From Salinivenus sp. (GTDB taxonomy: Bacteria > Bacteroidota > Rhodothermia > Rhodothermales > Salinibacteraceae): 64,000 bases of DNA. Both the position numbers and the translations under genes were made by a program. The notes below the pieces were generated by a model. That model saw only the letters and a list, made by a program, of their open reading frames with translations. It was not told the DNA's origin and did not search any database. Numbering within the stretch: position 1 is the first letter of the stretch; every line of letters starts with the position of its first letter. Shown here one piece after another: positions 18,640 to 28,075 of the stretch. Location of the stretch: the NCBI GenBank assembly GCA_018609755.1, contig JAHENZ010000049.1, forward strand, positions 1 to 64,000, written 5' to 3'.

Positions 18640-19596
18640 ATGCCCTCTCGACGGAGTTTCCTCAAAAATGCCGGTGCGTTGTCGGCTGGAAGCGTTCTGG
18701 GCGCCGGGGCAGCCCCCACGTCCGCCGGTGCCCTGGAACGCCCGGCCGCCGACAATGGGTGGGCCGGCGGCTCGAAGCTCGGCATTTCGACCTACTCGTA
18801 CTGGCACTTTGACGGCGAGCCGGTGCCAATCAAAGACGTGATCGACGAGGCCTCGACCATCGGGGTCGGCGGCGTCGACGTGCTGCACCGGCAGATGACG
18901 CGGGAGGATCCGGAATCCGCCCGTGAGTTGCGTCGCTACGCCTTCTCGAAGGGCGTCGACCTGATCTGCCTGTCCATCCACCAGGACTTCGTGACGCCCG
19001 ACGAACGGCAGCGCGAGTACCACGTCAATCACACAAAGTACGCCCTGGACCTTGCGGATCAGATGGGCATCCCTTGCATCCGCGTCAACTCCGGACGCTG
19101 GGGCACGATCGACTCGTTCGATGAGCTCATGGCGGAGGGCGGCAACGAACCGCCGCTGGAGGGCTATTCGAGAGATGACGCCTTCCAGTGGTGCATCGAC
19201 GCCTTCAAGAAGTGCGTGCCCGTAGCGCGGGAAAAGGGAGTCGTGATGGCGCTCGAAAACCACTGGGGACTCACGAGCTCGGCCGAGGGCGTCCTCCGCA
19301 TCGTGGAGGCGGTGGACTCCCCCTGGCTCCAGGTGCTCGCCGACACCGGCAACTTTCCGGACCAGACCTACGCCCAGCTCGAGCGACTGGCGCCCCACAC
19401 CATTCTGGTTTCGGCAAAAACCTATTACGGAGGGGGCGAGTGGTACTCGCTCGACCTCGACTACGAGCGCATCGCCCAAATCTTCCGGGACGCCGGATTT
19501 GAGGGCTACGTGACGCTGGAGTTCGAAGGAACGGCCGATCCCGGCCCGGCCGTACGAAAGAGTCTCACTCGCCTTTCGGAGGCATTTCGAGCATAA
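18640..19596 (+). CDS. Sugar phosphate isomerase/epimerase (xylose isomerase-like TIM barrel), Tat-exported
   Basis: Tat-like N-terminus MPSRRSFLKNAGALSAGSVLGAGAA; KLGISTYSYWHFDGE..., GVVMALENHWGLTSSAEGVLRIVEAVDSPWLQVLADTGNFPD. Confidence 0.85.
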   Translation: MPSRRSFLKNAGALSAGSVLGAGAAPTSAGALERPAADNGWAGGSKLGISTYSYWHFDGEPVPIKDVIDEASTIGVGGVDVLHRQMTREDPESARELRRYAFSKGVDLICLSIHQDFVTPDERQREYHVNHTKYALDLADQMGIPCIRVNSGRWGTIDSFDELMAEGGNEPPLEGYSRDDAFQWCIDAFKKCVPVAREKGVVMALENHWGLTSSAEGVLRIVEAVDSPWLQVLADTGNFPDQTYAQLERLAPHTILVSAKTYYGGGEWYSLDLDYERIAQIFRDAGFEGYVTLEFEGTADPGPAVRKSLTRLSEAFRA

Positions 19597-19746
19597 CCAT
19601 TATCGTATTCCGACGAGGAAAACGTGCGCACCGAACGGCCCGGACAGGAGATAGAAACGAGCAGTAGTGTAAAAAGACGCCTGTCCCTCGGTACTGGATC
19701 GGTGCCTCCCCCGCGCAAGCATTCTGAACGAAGGAGTCGCTTAACC

Positions 19747-20343
19747 CTACTGCTCAGAACTCGCAGTTGTGCGCCCGTCGCTCTGTTGCTCTATCTTCCG
19801 CAGCAGTGCCCGTAGTTTCGACTTCTCCCCGGTCCCAAACTGGAGACGCATCCCCCCAATTTTCCCCCTTACAGACGAAGCTTGAGTAATCTCTCTCACC
19901 TGTTCAAGGGAGACGGGAACGACGGCGAAATCTCCAGTCGCTCTGAACATCTCCGTATTCGACGGGGATTCTGGAATGCCCCGACTCGCTTCGGCGCTCG
20001 TCCAGTTGACGACGACTCCGTCGGCCTCTATTACACCACCAGTCCCTGAGAGAGACAACGCCTCGCTTCCACTGGCTGAAAATACGAGCTCGACGGTGTC
20101 GGGCTTACAGTTTGCCCCTTTACAGCGTGCCACCGCTTGCATGTCGATGCTTTTGGAGCTCCCATAGCTGCCGCTTCCCCCTCTCGCAACGGTGGAGGGC
20201 CTCGTCTCGTAGACTGTTCGGTTTTGTTCGGCGTCGTACGACACAGTGGCTTCAGGTCCCCCCGCGCATCCAACAACGAGGAGGCAAGCGAAAAGGATAC
20301 TCCCAGCTATTCTTGCGTTGCGCTTACCTAGAATTGCACTCAT
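19747..20343 (-). CDS. Hypothetical lipoprotein
   Basis: MSAILGKRNARIAGSILFACLLVVGCAGG lipobox. Confidence 0.65.
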   Translation of the reverse strand: MSAILGKRNARIAGSILFACLLVVGCAGGPEATVSYDAEQNRTVYETRPSTVARGGSGSYGSSKSIDMQAVARCKGANCKPDTVELVFSASGSEALSLSGTGGVIEADGVVVNWTSAEASRGIPESPSNTEMFRATGDFAVVPVSLEQVREITQASSVRGKIGGMRLQFGTGEKSKLRALLRKIEQQSDGRTTASSEQ

Positions 20344-20454
20344 TGAGATGAGGTACATAACAGCCCGCTGGCCTCCTTTTTTTGATTACTGCTTCCATAA
20401 ATATACTTACTGTTTCTATAAATAAAAATACAAATTCTTTCGCCGACCCAGCAG

Positions 20455-20613
20455 GGCAACCGTATGTTAAAATTTTCTATTAAAGACGGGTGGCTCGACT
20501 GCCTCCGATGGACAATACTGCCGGCGAAGCGCGGGAGAGTGGGAGTGGAGCGCACAGTCGTACTGCCTCAGTCGAAAATAAAGACAAGTCGGTGGGGGTA
20601 AGATGCGATTGCG
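20455..20613 (-). repeat. Dispersed intergenic repeat family B, copy 2 (uninterrupted)
   Basis: Reverse complement reads GCAATCGCATCTTACCCCCACCGACTTGTCTTTATTTTCGACTGAGGCAGTACGACTGTGCGCTCCACTCCCACTCTCCC...AACATACGGTTGCC, near-identical to 18273..18555 minus the MITE. Confidence 0.8.
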
Positions 20614-20717
20614 TTGGCCTACCCAGAGGCGTTGGGGAGCATCCCAAACTCTAAAGCGGGGCTGCCTGATACCCTGCCCTCCCCTGATGAAAAGGTCATA
20701 ACCGCCGAGTTGAAGAA

Positions 20718-22715
20718 TCAGAAGGTCAGCAGCTCGTTCATCTTCGGTCGCAGCCGAGCCTTCGCCGAATAAATCTCGTCCTCCAAGGGCTTTGCGTTCG
20801 GCACCGGTAGATCTTCGGCGGCGACTCGGGTGATGGGCGCATCGAGCCATTCAAAAGCCGTCTCTCCCAACTCTGCCGCCACCTCGGCCCCGAAGCCCGC
20901 CGTGCGGGTCGCCTCGTGCAGCACGAGCAGGCGATTCGTCTTTTGCAGTGATTCGTGCACCATCTCGCGATCCCACGGGATGAGCGTGCGCAGATCCACG
21001 ACCTCCAGCTCCACGCCATTGGCTTCGGCCTGGTGCTCTGCCTCTGCCAGCGCCCAGTGTACCCCCACACCGTAGGTGACGATCGTTACGTCGGTCCCCT
21101 CCCGCGCGACCCGCGCCTCGCCAAACGGCACGCGGTACGAGTCCGTCGGGACTTCGCCGCGGATCGAGCGGTAGAGCTTCTTGTGCTCGAAAAAAAGAAC
21201 CGGGTTCGGATCGGCCAGGGCCGTGTGCAACAGGCCCTTCGCGTCGCGGGGCGTGGCGGGAATAACCACCTTCAGCCCCGGCGTATGTGCGAACCACGCC
21301 TCCCGCGACTGCGAGTGGAACGGCCCGGCCCCAATCCCACCGCCAAACGGCGCCCGGATCGTGACGTTGACGGGCTGCCCCCACCGGTAGTGGGTCGTCG
21401 CCAAGTTGTTGACCGTCTGATTGAACCCGCACGAGATGAAGTCGGCGTACTGCATCTCCACGACGGGCCTCAACCCTTCGATGGCAAGCCCCAGTCCCGC
21501 GCCGATGGCCCCGTCTTCGATGATGGGCGTATTGCGGACGCGCTCCCGACCAAACTCCTCCACGAATCCGTCGGTCACCTTGAACGCCCCGCCGTACTCG
21601 GCAATGTCCTGCCCCATCAGGATCACGTCATCGTCCGCCTGCATCGCCTCCCACAGGGCGTCCTGGATGGCGTCGATGAAGCGGGCCTCGGCCGTATCGG
21701 CGTCAGGTGTTGTAGATACCGCGTCGGGGCCGGGCGCAAACACAGCCGCTCGTTCCTCCTCGGGCGTGCTCGTCACCTCCGGCTGGTCGAGCGCCCACTC
21801 TGCCAGCGCGTCGACCTCCGTCTCCAGCTCCGTGCGAATCGCTTCGACCTCCTCCGGATCGAGTTCCCCCTCGTCCTGCACGACCGTCCGAAAGCGATCG
21901 ATTGGATCGTTTGCCTTCCACTCCTCAATCAGCTCATCGGGCACGTAGGCGGTGCCGGACGCTTCCTCGTGGCCCCGCACCCGGAACGTCTTCATCTCTA
22001 GCAGAACCGGGCCCTCGTTCTGAGCGTGTGTCCGTGCGTCCCGCACGGCGTCGATGACAGCGAAGAGGTCGTTTCCGTCCACGACAATACCGGGCACGTC
22101 GTAGCCCGCCGCCGCGTCGGCAATGTCGTCGGGGGCCACCGCCTCGTCGGTGGGCGTCGACAACCCGTATCCGTTGTTCTCGACCAGAAAAATGACGGGC
22201 AAGTCCCAAACCGACGCGAGGTTGAGGGCCTCGTGGAAGTCGCCCTCTCGCGTCCCCCCGTCGCCACAAAAGGCACAGGCCACACGGTCTTCTTCTCGGT
22301 ACCGAATGGCCTGCCCCAGCCCGCAGGCCACTGGGAGCATGGCGGCCATGTGCGAAATCATGCCGACGAGATTCTTCTCGGGCACGCCGAAATGAAAGGT
22401 CCGGTCGCGCCCGTTCGTGAAGCCGCCCTCTTTCCCCATCAGCTGACAGAAGAGACGCTCCCGGTCCACGCCGCGGGTCGTCCACACGCCGAGGTTGCGA
22501 TGCATCGGCAGGAGATCGTCGCTATTGTCGAGCGCCCACGCCGTGCCTACGGCAATCGCCTCCTGCCCAATGCCGCTGAACCACTTGGAGATGCGCCCCT
22601 GGCGGAGCAGCGTCAGCATTTTCTCCTCAATCACGCGGGGCTCAAGAAGGGCGCGGGTGAGGGTGCGAAGGTCAACGTCGGCAGAGGCGTCGACGGAGGG
22701 ATCGATAGTAGACAT
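20718..22715 (-). CDS. 2-oxo acid dehydrogenase E1 component, fused alpha and beta subunits
   Basis: N-terminal half ISKWFSGIGQEAIAVGTAWAL, FCGDGGTREGDFHEALNLASVWDLPVIFLVENNGYG; C-terminal half DDVILMGQDIAEYGGAFKVTDGF, PIIEDGAIGAGLGLAIEGLRPVVEMQYADF. Confidence 0.92.
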   Translation of the reverse strand: MSTIDPSVDASADVDLRTLTRALLEPRVIEEKMLTLLRQGRISKWFSGIGQEAIAVGTAWALDNSDDLLPMHRNLGVWTTRGVDRERLFCQLMGKEGGFTNGRDRTFHFGVPEKNLVGMISHMAAMLPVACGLGQAIRYREEDRVACAFCGDGGTREGDFHEALNLASVWDLPVIFLVENNGYGLSTPTDEAVAPDDIADAAAGYDVPGIVVDGNDLFAVIDAVRDARTHAQNEGPVLLEMKTFRVRGHEEASGTAYVPDELIEEWKANDPIDRFRTVVQDEGELDPEEVEAIRTELETEVDALAEWALDQPEVTSTPEEERAAVFAPGPDAVSTTPDADTAEARFIDAIQDALWEAMQADDDVILMGQDIAEYGGAFKVTDGFVEEFGRERVRNTPIIEDGAIGAGLGLAIEGLRPVVEMQYADFISCGFNQTVNNLATTHYRWGQPVNVTIRAPFGGGIGAGPFHSQSREAWFAHTPGLKVVIPATPRDAKGLLHTALADPNPVLFFEHKKLYRSIRGEVPTDSYRVPFGEARVAREGTDVTIVTYGVGVHWALAEAEHQAEANGVELEVVDLRTLIPWDREMVHESLQKTNRLLVLHEATRTAGFGAEVAAELGETAFEWLDAPITRVAAEDLPVPNAKPLEDEIYSAKARLRPKMNELLTF

Positions 22716-22886
22716 GCCTGAGCAATTGAATGCGAGAATCAAATCGGCGGAGCAGACCCACCGACCGTCGATGACTCCCCAAAACGCCCGGAAAAGACGC
22801 TATCGAGAGCGAGAATGACGCGGGTGGACGTGCCAGTGATCGTTTCTCCCATTGCTCTCCACTCTATGCCCGCGTCCCCACGCTCT

Positions 22887-23606
22887 CTACTCCAACCGGA
22901 AGGTGAACGTAATCGTCCCGGTTTGATTCTCTTGCGGGGCCGCCGGCGGCAACGAGTTAAATTTCCACTGCTGTAGCGCATCCATCACGGCGGCCTCCAG
23001 CTTCGGATTGCCCTTAATTAGCGGGATGCGGCGAATGACCCGCCCCTCAGGATTGACGGTGATCCGGACGCGAATCCGGGCGTTGACCTGCTCGGTGTAG
23101 GCAGGAAGTGGCGCACGCTGGGGGTCGCGGTCCAGTCCTTCGATGTTGTACGGGGCAGAAGCCTGCTCGGTGGTACCCTCCCCCGGATCGCCCTGCTCGC
23201 TCTCGCTCGGCTCCTCGCTCGGTTCTTGCTGGTCGGCAATGGTCTCCTGCTCCGGCTGCGGCTCGGTCTCAGGGGGCTCGGCCTCATCCTCCGTAGGGGG
23301 CACCTCCTCTTCCGGCGCATCGTCGGCCTCGGGAAGCTCCACCTGTTCGGTCTGCGGCTCCTCTGCCGCCTCCTCGGGCTCGGTCTCCGGCTCCGGGGTC
23401 TCCTCCTGTGCCTCCGGCGCCGCTTCCTCTTCCACCGTCTCGGTGGCGTCCACGGGCTGGCCGGGCGAAAACTCCCCAAACTCCACCTCCACGTACCCCA
23501 ACTGCTTCGGCTGCGGCCGCGATGCGGTCAGTGTGGTCGCCAGGAGTGCGAGGCAGGCGTGAAGCAAGACGCTCGCGGTAAGTCCAATCCAGTCGGTTCG
23601 CGTCAT
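22887..23606 (-). CDS. Energy transducer TonB family protein
   Basis: Single N-terminal TM, long Glu/Pro-rich linker, C-terminal ARIRVRITVNPEGRVIRRIPLIKGNPKLEAAVMDALQQWKFNSLPP. Confidence 0.9.
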   Translation of the reverse strand: MTRTDWIGLTASVLLHACLALLATTLTASRPQPKQLGYVEVEFGEFSPGQPVDATETVEEEAAPEAQEETPEPETEPEEAAEEPQTEQVELPEADDAPEEEVPPTEDEAEPPETEPQPEQETIADQQEPSEEPSESEQGDPGEGTTEQASAPYNIEGLDRDPQRAPLPAYTEQVNARIRVRITVNPEGRVIRRIPLIKGNPKLEAAVMDALQQWKFNSLPPAAPQENQTGTITFTFRLE

Positions 23607-23721
23607 AAGAACGGTCGCCCAATACGAAAAGCGGATCGATCGCCCCCTCAAGAAACGGGATCGCTCACGAGGTTTGACTTCCTGCCGCCGGGAAAAGTTC
23701 AATGGACCGACGGGACGCCCT

Positions 23722-25164
23722 TTAATACACGTATCGTGCACGAAGGGCCACATGGGTCATGTCTTGTCCCACCGGTCCGTCGCGGAGAACCGGTCCCGCC
23801 CAAAATTTACTCGCCTCCAGGGCGAGATTAACGTGGCGTCCCGCGTTCCAGGAAAGCACAACTTCCGGCATTGTCCCAACAAATCGTGCCTTCGTGTCGG
23901 GACTGTCGCGAAGCGGTGCCCCCCAGATCGCATAGATCCCATCGGTGGTCGTCGAACGCCAAAACACGTGGCTCTTGAGGTGCAACTGGATGCGAGCGGG
24001 AAACTGGAGCGTGAGGAAGGGAGATACGTTGATGAGGTTGCCCGGTCCCAATCGACTTCCGGCGCCGGTGTATTGACCCGAGGGATAGGGCGCAGCAAAC
24101 GTTTCGTGCGCTTCGGTGCGCTCAGCGTCTCCACTACTCCAATCCGCAAGCAGGCCAACGGTCGGTCTCCCCAGTAGATTTCTTTCGCGATACGCGACCC
24201 GACCCGCGAGGGTCCACGCGCGAATAGGTCCTGTCTCGACCTCTTCGGAAGCCGAACCGTGACGATAGCGGCCCAGCTGAACGGCTCCTTCCAAATCGTA
24301 CTCCAGGGCCCCGACCGCACCGTGCCTCCTCCCTCCAATCGTATGACGAGTCGCGCGAAGCCCTACACGGGTCGGTGACGGACGTCGACGAGTGCCGAAG
24401 TAGTAGACGGCCTGGCCCCTGTTTGGCTCCTCTTGACTCAGGTATACGCCCCAGAGCGTTCGACCGTGCATCCAGCCATTATCCAGAATCCCAGGAGGGG
24501 TGTCATTCGGCTTTGCGGCAAAGGCATCGACGCGCCAGTGCCCCCGTCGGTACCGCCCCAGCACGGCGTCGAACCCGAGACGGACGTTTGGACCTTCGCG
24601 GACGGCAATCATCCGCCCAGCGCCGTAGTGCAGTTCTTGGCGCCCGGCACGCAGCGTCAGGGTTCCTTCTTCCCAGGGACTACCGACTTCCAGGAACGCC
24701 TGGTTTATCCCCAGTAGATCTCGGTCGGGCGGATAAATGGGACCGTCCCGCCCCCCGATCAGCCCACTTTTGAGTTGGGTAAAGGCGCGGACACGCCTTT
24801 CGCCAGTGGTGCCAGATCGTACGGAGCCGTGCAGCATCAGTCGCTGGAGCAGATATCCATCTCGAGCCGGACCCGCTCCCCATTGCTCGTTTTGATACCA
24901 CCGTCCATAGGTCCGGAACTGGCCACCAATCGTGAGTACGGTGCTGCCGTCTCCGGGAAAGGCCATAGACTTGAGCGACGCACGTCCATCCTCGGGACCC
25001 TCCCAACCGCTCCAGTCTTCTTCCTGACGCAGAAGCCGAAAATCGGGTCGGGAGCGTGAAGACTCTTCTTCGAGGCTGTCCCGCTCAGAAGTGGTCTGCG
25101 CCTGCGTTGCGAGGATCGGCAGGAGCGAAATTGTAAGGCCAAGTAGAAAGAGAAATGTTCGCAT
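23722..25164 (-). CDS. Alginate-export/porin-like outer membrane protein
   Basis: 480 aa, signal peptide, beta-barrel-like alternation: LTLRAGRQELHYGAGRMIAVREGPNVRLGFDAVLGRYRRGHWRVDAFAAKPN; ends with aromatic ARYVY. Confidence 0.75.
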   Translation of the reverse strand: MRTFLFLLGLTISLLPILATQAQTTSERDSLEEESSRSRPDFRLLRQEEDWSGWEGPEDGRASLKSMAFPGDGSTVLTIGGQFRTYGRWYQNEQWGAGPARDGYLLQRLMLHGSVRSGTTGERRVRAFTQLKSGLIGGRDGPIYPPDRDLLGINQAFLEVGSPWEEGTLTLRAGRQELHYGAGRMIAVREGPNVRLGFDAVLGRYRRGHWRVDAFAAKPNDTPPGILDNGWMHGRTLWGVYLSQEEPNRGQAVYYFGTRRRPSPTRVGLRATRHTIGGRRHGAVGALEYDLEGAVQLGRYRHGSASEEVETGPIRAWTLAGRVAYRERNLLGRPTVGLLADWSSGDAERTEAHETFAAPYPSGQYTGAGSRLGPGNLINVSPFLTLQFPARIQLHLKSHVFWRSTTTDGIYAIWGAPLRDSPDTKARFVGTMPEVVLSWNAGRHVNLALEASKFWAGPVLRDGPVGQDMTHVALRARYVY

Positions 25165-25210
25165 AACGCTGTCAGTTTTCGATGTTTGAGAGCAACGAAG
25201 AGAAACCGAA

Positions 25211-25240
25211 AGTCCCCCGCCGCTTCACCGGCGGGGGACT
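25211..25240. terminator. Strong hairpin between doxX-family gene and porin gene
   Basis: AGTCCCCCGCCG-cttca-CGGCGGGGGACT stem; no clear T-run. Confidence 0.5.
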
Positions 25241-25292
25241 CAGAGTTCGAAGTCAGAATTTCACGCCGTGAAAGGAATCTCCCCCTCTGGAA

Positions 25293-25712
25293 TTAGGCTC
25301 CTGTCGAGAGGGACGCGGGTTCTTCGGCAACGGACGGATCTCGGCGATCCAGGCTCAGCGGCCCGGTCCCCTCTGTCATCACCATAAGGAGCCCGCCGAT
25401 AATCGCTAGGTTTTTCAGGAAGTGGAGGAGCTGCTGCTGATCACCGAGATTGGTGTGGAAGACGACCGTCGCCACCACCAGAAATCCCGCGAGGACGAAC
25501 GCCGCCGCCCGTGCCCTGAAGCCGAGAAGCAACGTAAGCCCGCCAAGGGCCTCAGTCGCAATCGCTCCGACGAGAAGAAAGCCGGTCATTGGCAGCCCGT
25601 AGGCTGCCATGTACGCCTGCGTCCCGGCGGGGTCGGCGATCTTCGTCGCTGCACTACCGAGAAAGATGATCGAGAGAAGAATGCGTCCAATGTCGAGTGA
25701 ATAGCGTCTCAT
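25293..25712 (-). CDS. DoxX family membrane protein
   Basis: MRRYSLDIGRILLSIIFLGSAATKIADPAGTQAYMAAYGLPMTGFLLVGAIATEALGGLTLLLGFRARAAAFVLAGFLV; start chosen by homology-like N-terminus. Confidence 0.85.
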   Translation of the reverse strand: MRRYSLDIGRILLSIIFLGSAATKIADPAGTQAYMAAYGLPMTGFLLVGAIATEALGGLTLLLGFRARAAAFVLAGFLVVATVVFHTNLGDQQQLLHFLKNLAIIGGLLMVMTEGTGPLSLDRRDPSVAEEPASLSTGA

Positions 25713-25795
25713 GGAATTCGAGGATTGATTGTCAAGAACACGATGCTGATGAGCACCGGCGGACATCCGCCGGCTTTGGTGCTTTGCTCGTGCCG

Positions 25796-25817
25796 AACGG
25801 TTTAACACACAACCGTT
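25796..25817. promoter_or_regulatory. Candidate MarR operator A (upstream of doxX)
   Basis: AACGGTT-TAACACAC-AACCGTT perfect dyad. Confidence 0.65.
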
Positions 25818-25827
25818 CAATATTAAA

Positions 25828-26982
25828 CTATTTTCTCAAATGACTATTCTTTCGTTCCTGGACTGGTGTCCACACTCGTCCGGTATCCCCGTCGTAGTGG
25901 GACGTCGGGCGAACCAGCTGATTGTCGCGTTTCTGTTCGAGGATGTGGGCCATCCAGCCGCCCATTCGAGCCGCGGCAAAGGTGGCGGTGAAGAGTTCTC
26001 GGGGAATGCCGATGCCGTGCAGAAGAACGGCCGTGTAGAATTCGACGTTGGTTTTCAGTGGACGATCGGGCTTGTATTCGAGCAGGAGCTTCGTTCCAAC
26101 CCGCTCCAATTCTTTGGCCGTCTCGAAGAAGTCGTCCCTCCCGCTTCGAGAATAGAACCGCTCCGCCGCCGAGGAAAGAACCTCTGCCCTAGGATCCCGG
26201 GCACGGTACACGCGGTGCCCAAAACCCATCACCCGCTCGCCGTTCTCCAGAATGTCTCGAACGAACCCCTCTGGATCTCCCGTCTGGTGGACCGCCTTCA
26301 GCATGTCGAGCACGGGTCCCGGCGCGCCCCCGTGGAGCGGCCCCTTCAGCGCCCCGGCGGCGGCTGTGGCCGCAGAAACGAGATCCGACTCAGTAGACAC
26401 CACCGTCCGTGCCGTGAAGGTGGACGCATTCAGTCCGTGGTCGATGACGGTGTTCAGGTACGTTTCGAGTCCGCGAACAGCGTCTTCCGCCGGGTCCTCT
26501 CCCCACATCATGTAGAGGAGATTCGCTGCGTGACCGAGATCTAGGCGGGGAGTCACAGGCACTTTTCCCTGTCGAAAGCGCCAGTACGCCGCAACGATGG
26601 TTGGGACGACCGCGATGAGACGGTGTGCCGTTTCTCTTCCATCATTCGCATTCGATTGGAGCGTGGCTGCCGAAAGCCCCATCCGCAGCGCGTCCATCGC
26701 CGATGCCTCCTCGGTGGCCGCCTGCCGAAGAATCGACGCAACCTCCTCGGAAATTGATCGACGGTCTGCAAGCTCCCTCCGAAAGCGCTCCAGCTCTTCT
26801 TCATCGGGCAGCCGATCATTCAACAGTAGATAAACGCTCTCTTCATAGGTGGCATTCGGGGCAAGCTCTGCGATCGGATATCCGCCAATGACGAGCGCCC
26901 CGTGCTCCCCGTCGATGGAACTGAGGCGCGTCGTCGCAACGGCTACGTCCTCCAGTCCAGGCTTCAGTTTTGTGTCTATCAT
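25828..26982 (-). CDS. Citrate synthase / 2-methylcitrate synthase family
   Basis: PIAELAPNATYEESVYLLLNDRLP, DHGLNASTFTARTVVSTESDLVSAATAAAGALKGPLHGGAPGPVLDML, RVMGFGHRVYRARDPRAEVL. Confidence 0.92.
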   Translation of the reverse strand: MIDTKLKPGLEDVAVATTRLSSIDGEHGALVIGGYPIAELAPNATYEESVYLLLNDRLPDEEELERFRRELADRRSISEEVASILRQAATEEASAMDALRMGLSAATLQSNANDGRETAHRLIAVVPTIVAAYWRFRQGKVPVTPRLDLGHAANLLYMMWGEDPAEDAVRGLETYLNTVIDHGLNASTFTARTVVSTESDLVSAATAAAGALKGPLHGGAPGPVLDMLKAVHQTGDPEGFVRDILENGERVMGFGHRVYRARDPRAEVLSSAAERFYSRSGRDDFFETAKELERVGTKLLLEYKPDRPLKTNVEFYTAVLLHGIGIPRELFTATFAAARMGGWMAHILEQKRDNQLVRPTSHYDGDTGRVWTPVQERKNSHLRK

Positions 26983-27083
26983 GTGGATTGTCTAGTGTGT
27001 GCATGCGAGAGAGGATGCGTTCAGTCGTATTGGATGCTTCATCGCCGGGCGTCAGTCCCCACCCGCCTCGTCACGCTTCTATA

Positions 27084-27105
27084 TACAGTTCAACATCTAA
27101 CAGTT
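27084..27105. promoter_or_regulatory. Candidate MarR operator B (upstream of citrate synthase)
   Basis: TACAGTT-CAACATCT-AACAGTT; one half degenerate. Confidence 0.55.
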
Positions 27106-27355
27106 CAATGGAAAACTTTATTTTCAATTGGACTGCATATCCTAGTGGCGGTCCTCTGTCCTCACTGGTGAGACAACAAACGAGTCTCCATCCTCCTGCT
27201 GCCCCGGCCTGCACATACAATGTGGAAAGAGTCCCCTGTATCGAGACCGGAGGTTCGCAAACCGTGATCACGTTTCAACCCCCCGCATCCCACTTCACTT
27301 TTCGTCAGAACGGGCTCCCTTTCTGGAGGAGACGAAGATGAAGTAATCGCAAATT

Positions 27356-27377
27356 AACTGTTTTACATTGAACAGTT
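27356..27377. promoter_or_regulatory. Candidate MarR operator C (upstream of marR)
   Basis: AACTGTT-TTACATTG-AACAGTT perfect dyad, ~95 bp upstream of the ATG. Confidence 0.65.
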
Positions 27378-27471
27378 ATGTGTCGATCGGCATAAAGACT
27401 GACGGAAAACGAGGTGACTGGAGACCCCCCCCCCGCTGACATTGGTTGACTAGAACCGACGCTCCCTCCCC

Positions 27472-27924
27472 ATGCCCACCCAGTACGACGGATCCGACGA
27501 GGAGGAACGGGCACTGAATGCGTACATCCGCTTCACCCGTGCATTCGACACTGTCGACAAACAGATTGGGGAAACCTTCCGCACACACGACCTGACCTCC
27601 GGGCAGTTCGGCGTGCTGGAGACGATTTACCATCTGGGACCGTTGTACCAGGGCCAGCTTGGCGAGAAACTGCTCCAGAGCAAGGGCAACATCAGTACGA
27701 TTATAACCAACCTCGTCGAGCGGGGGCTCGTGGAACGTCAGCGGGACCCGGACGACCGGCGCTACGTCGAGATACATCTGACCGACGAGGGCCGACGCTT
27801 GATCGAAAGGATTTTCCCCAATCACGTCCAGAAAATCACGGACACGTTCGACGCCCTGGACGATGATGAACTGGAGGAATTTAGCCGCCTCTGTAAAAAG
27901 CTGGGACTGGCCAACACGACGTAA
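27472..27924 (+). CDS. MarR family transcriptional regulator
   Basis: LTSGQFGVLETIYHLGPLYQGQLGEKLLQSKGNISTIITNLVERGLVERQRDPDDRRYVEIHLTDEGRRLIERIFP winged HTH. Confidence 0.95.
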   Translation: MPTQYDGSDEEERALNAYIRFTRAFDTVDKQIGETFRTHDLTSGQFGVLETIYHLGPLYQGQLGEKLLQSKGNISTIITNLVERGLVERQRDPDDRRYVEIHLTDEGRRLIERIFPNHVQKITDTFDALDDDELEEFSRLCKKLGLANTT

Positions 27925-27992
27925 TTTTCCCACTGGCCTCCCCCGCTTGAATCCGTAAGCCCGCAGAAGATACGAAATTCTGCCTATACCTG

Positions 27993-28014
27993 ATTAGTTT
28001 AACATCAAACGGTT
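27993..28014. promoter_or_regulatory. Candidate MarR operator D (upstream of wrbA-like gene)
   Basis: ATTAGTT-TAACATCA-AACGGTT; right half intact, left half degenerate. Confidence 0.55.
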
Positions 28015-28075
28015 CAATTTAGAACCGTATGACTATACTCTCATCGACTCTCGAAACCAACAGAAACAGAGCACC

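Noticed and set aside
23143-23480. Repetitive GAG/CTC-rich tract as a possible tandem repeat or CRISPR
   Set aside because: It is the Glu/Pro-rich linker of TonB; no regular repeat-spacer structure.
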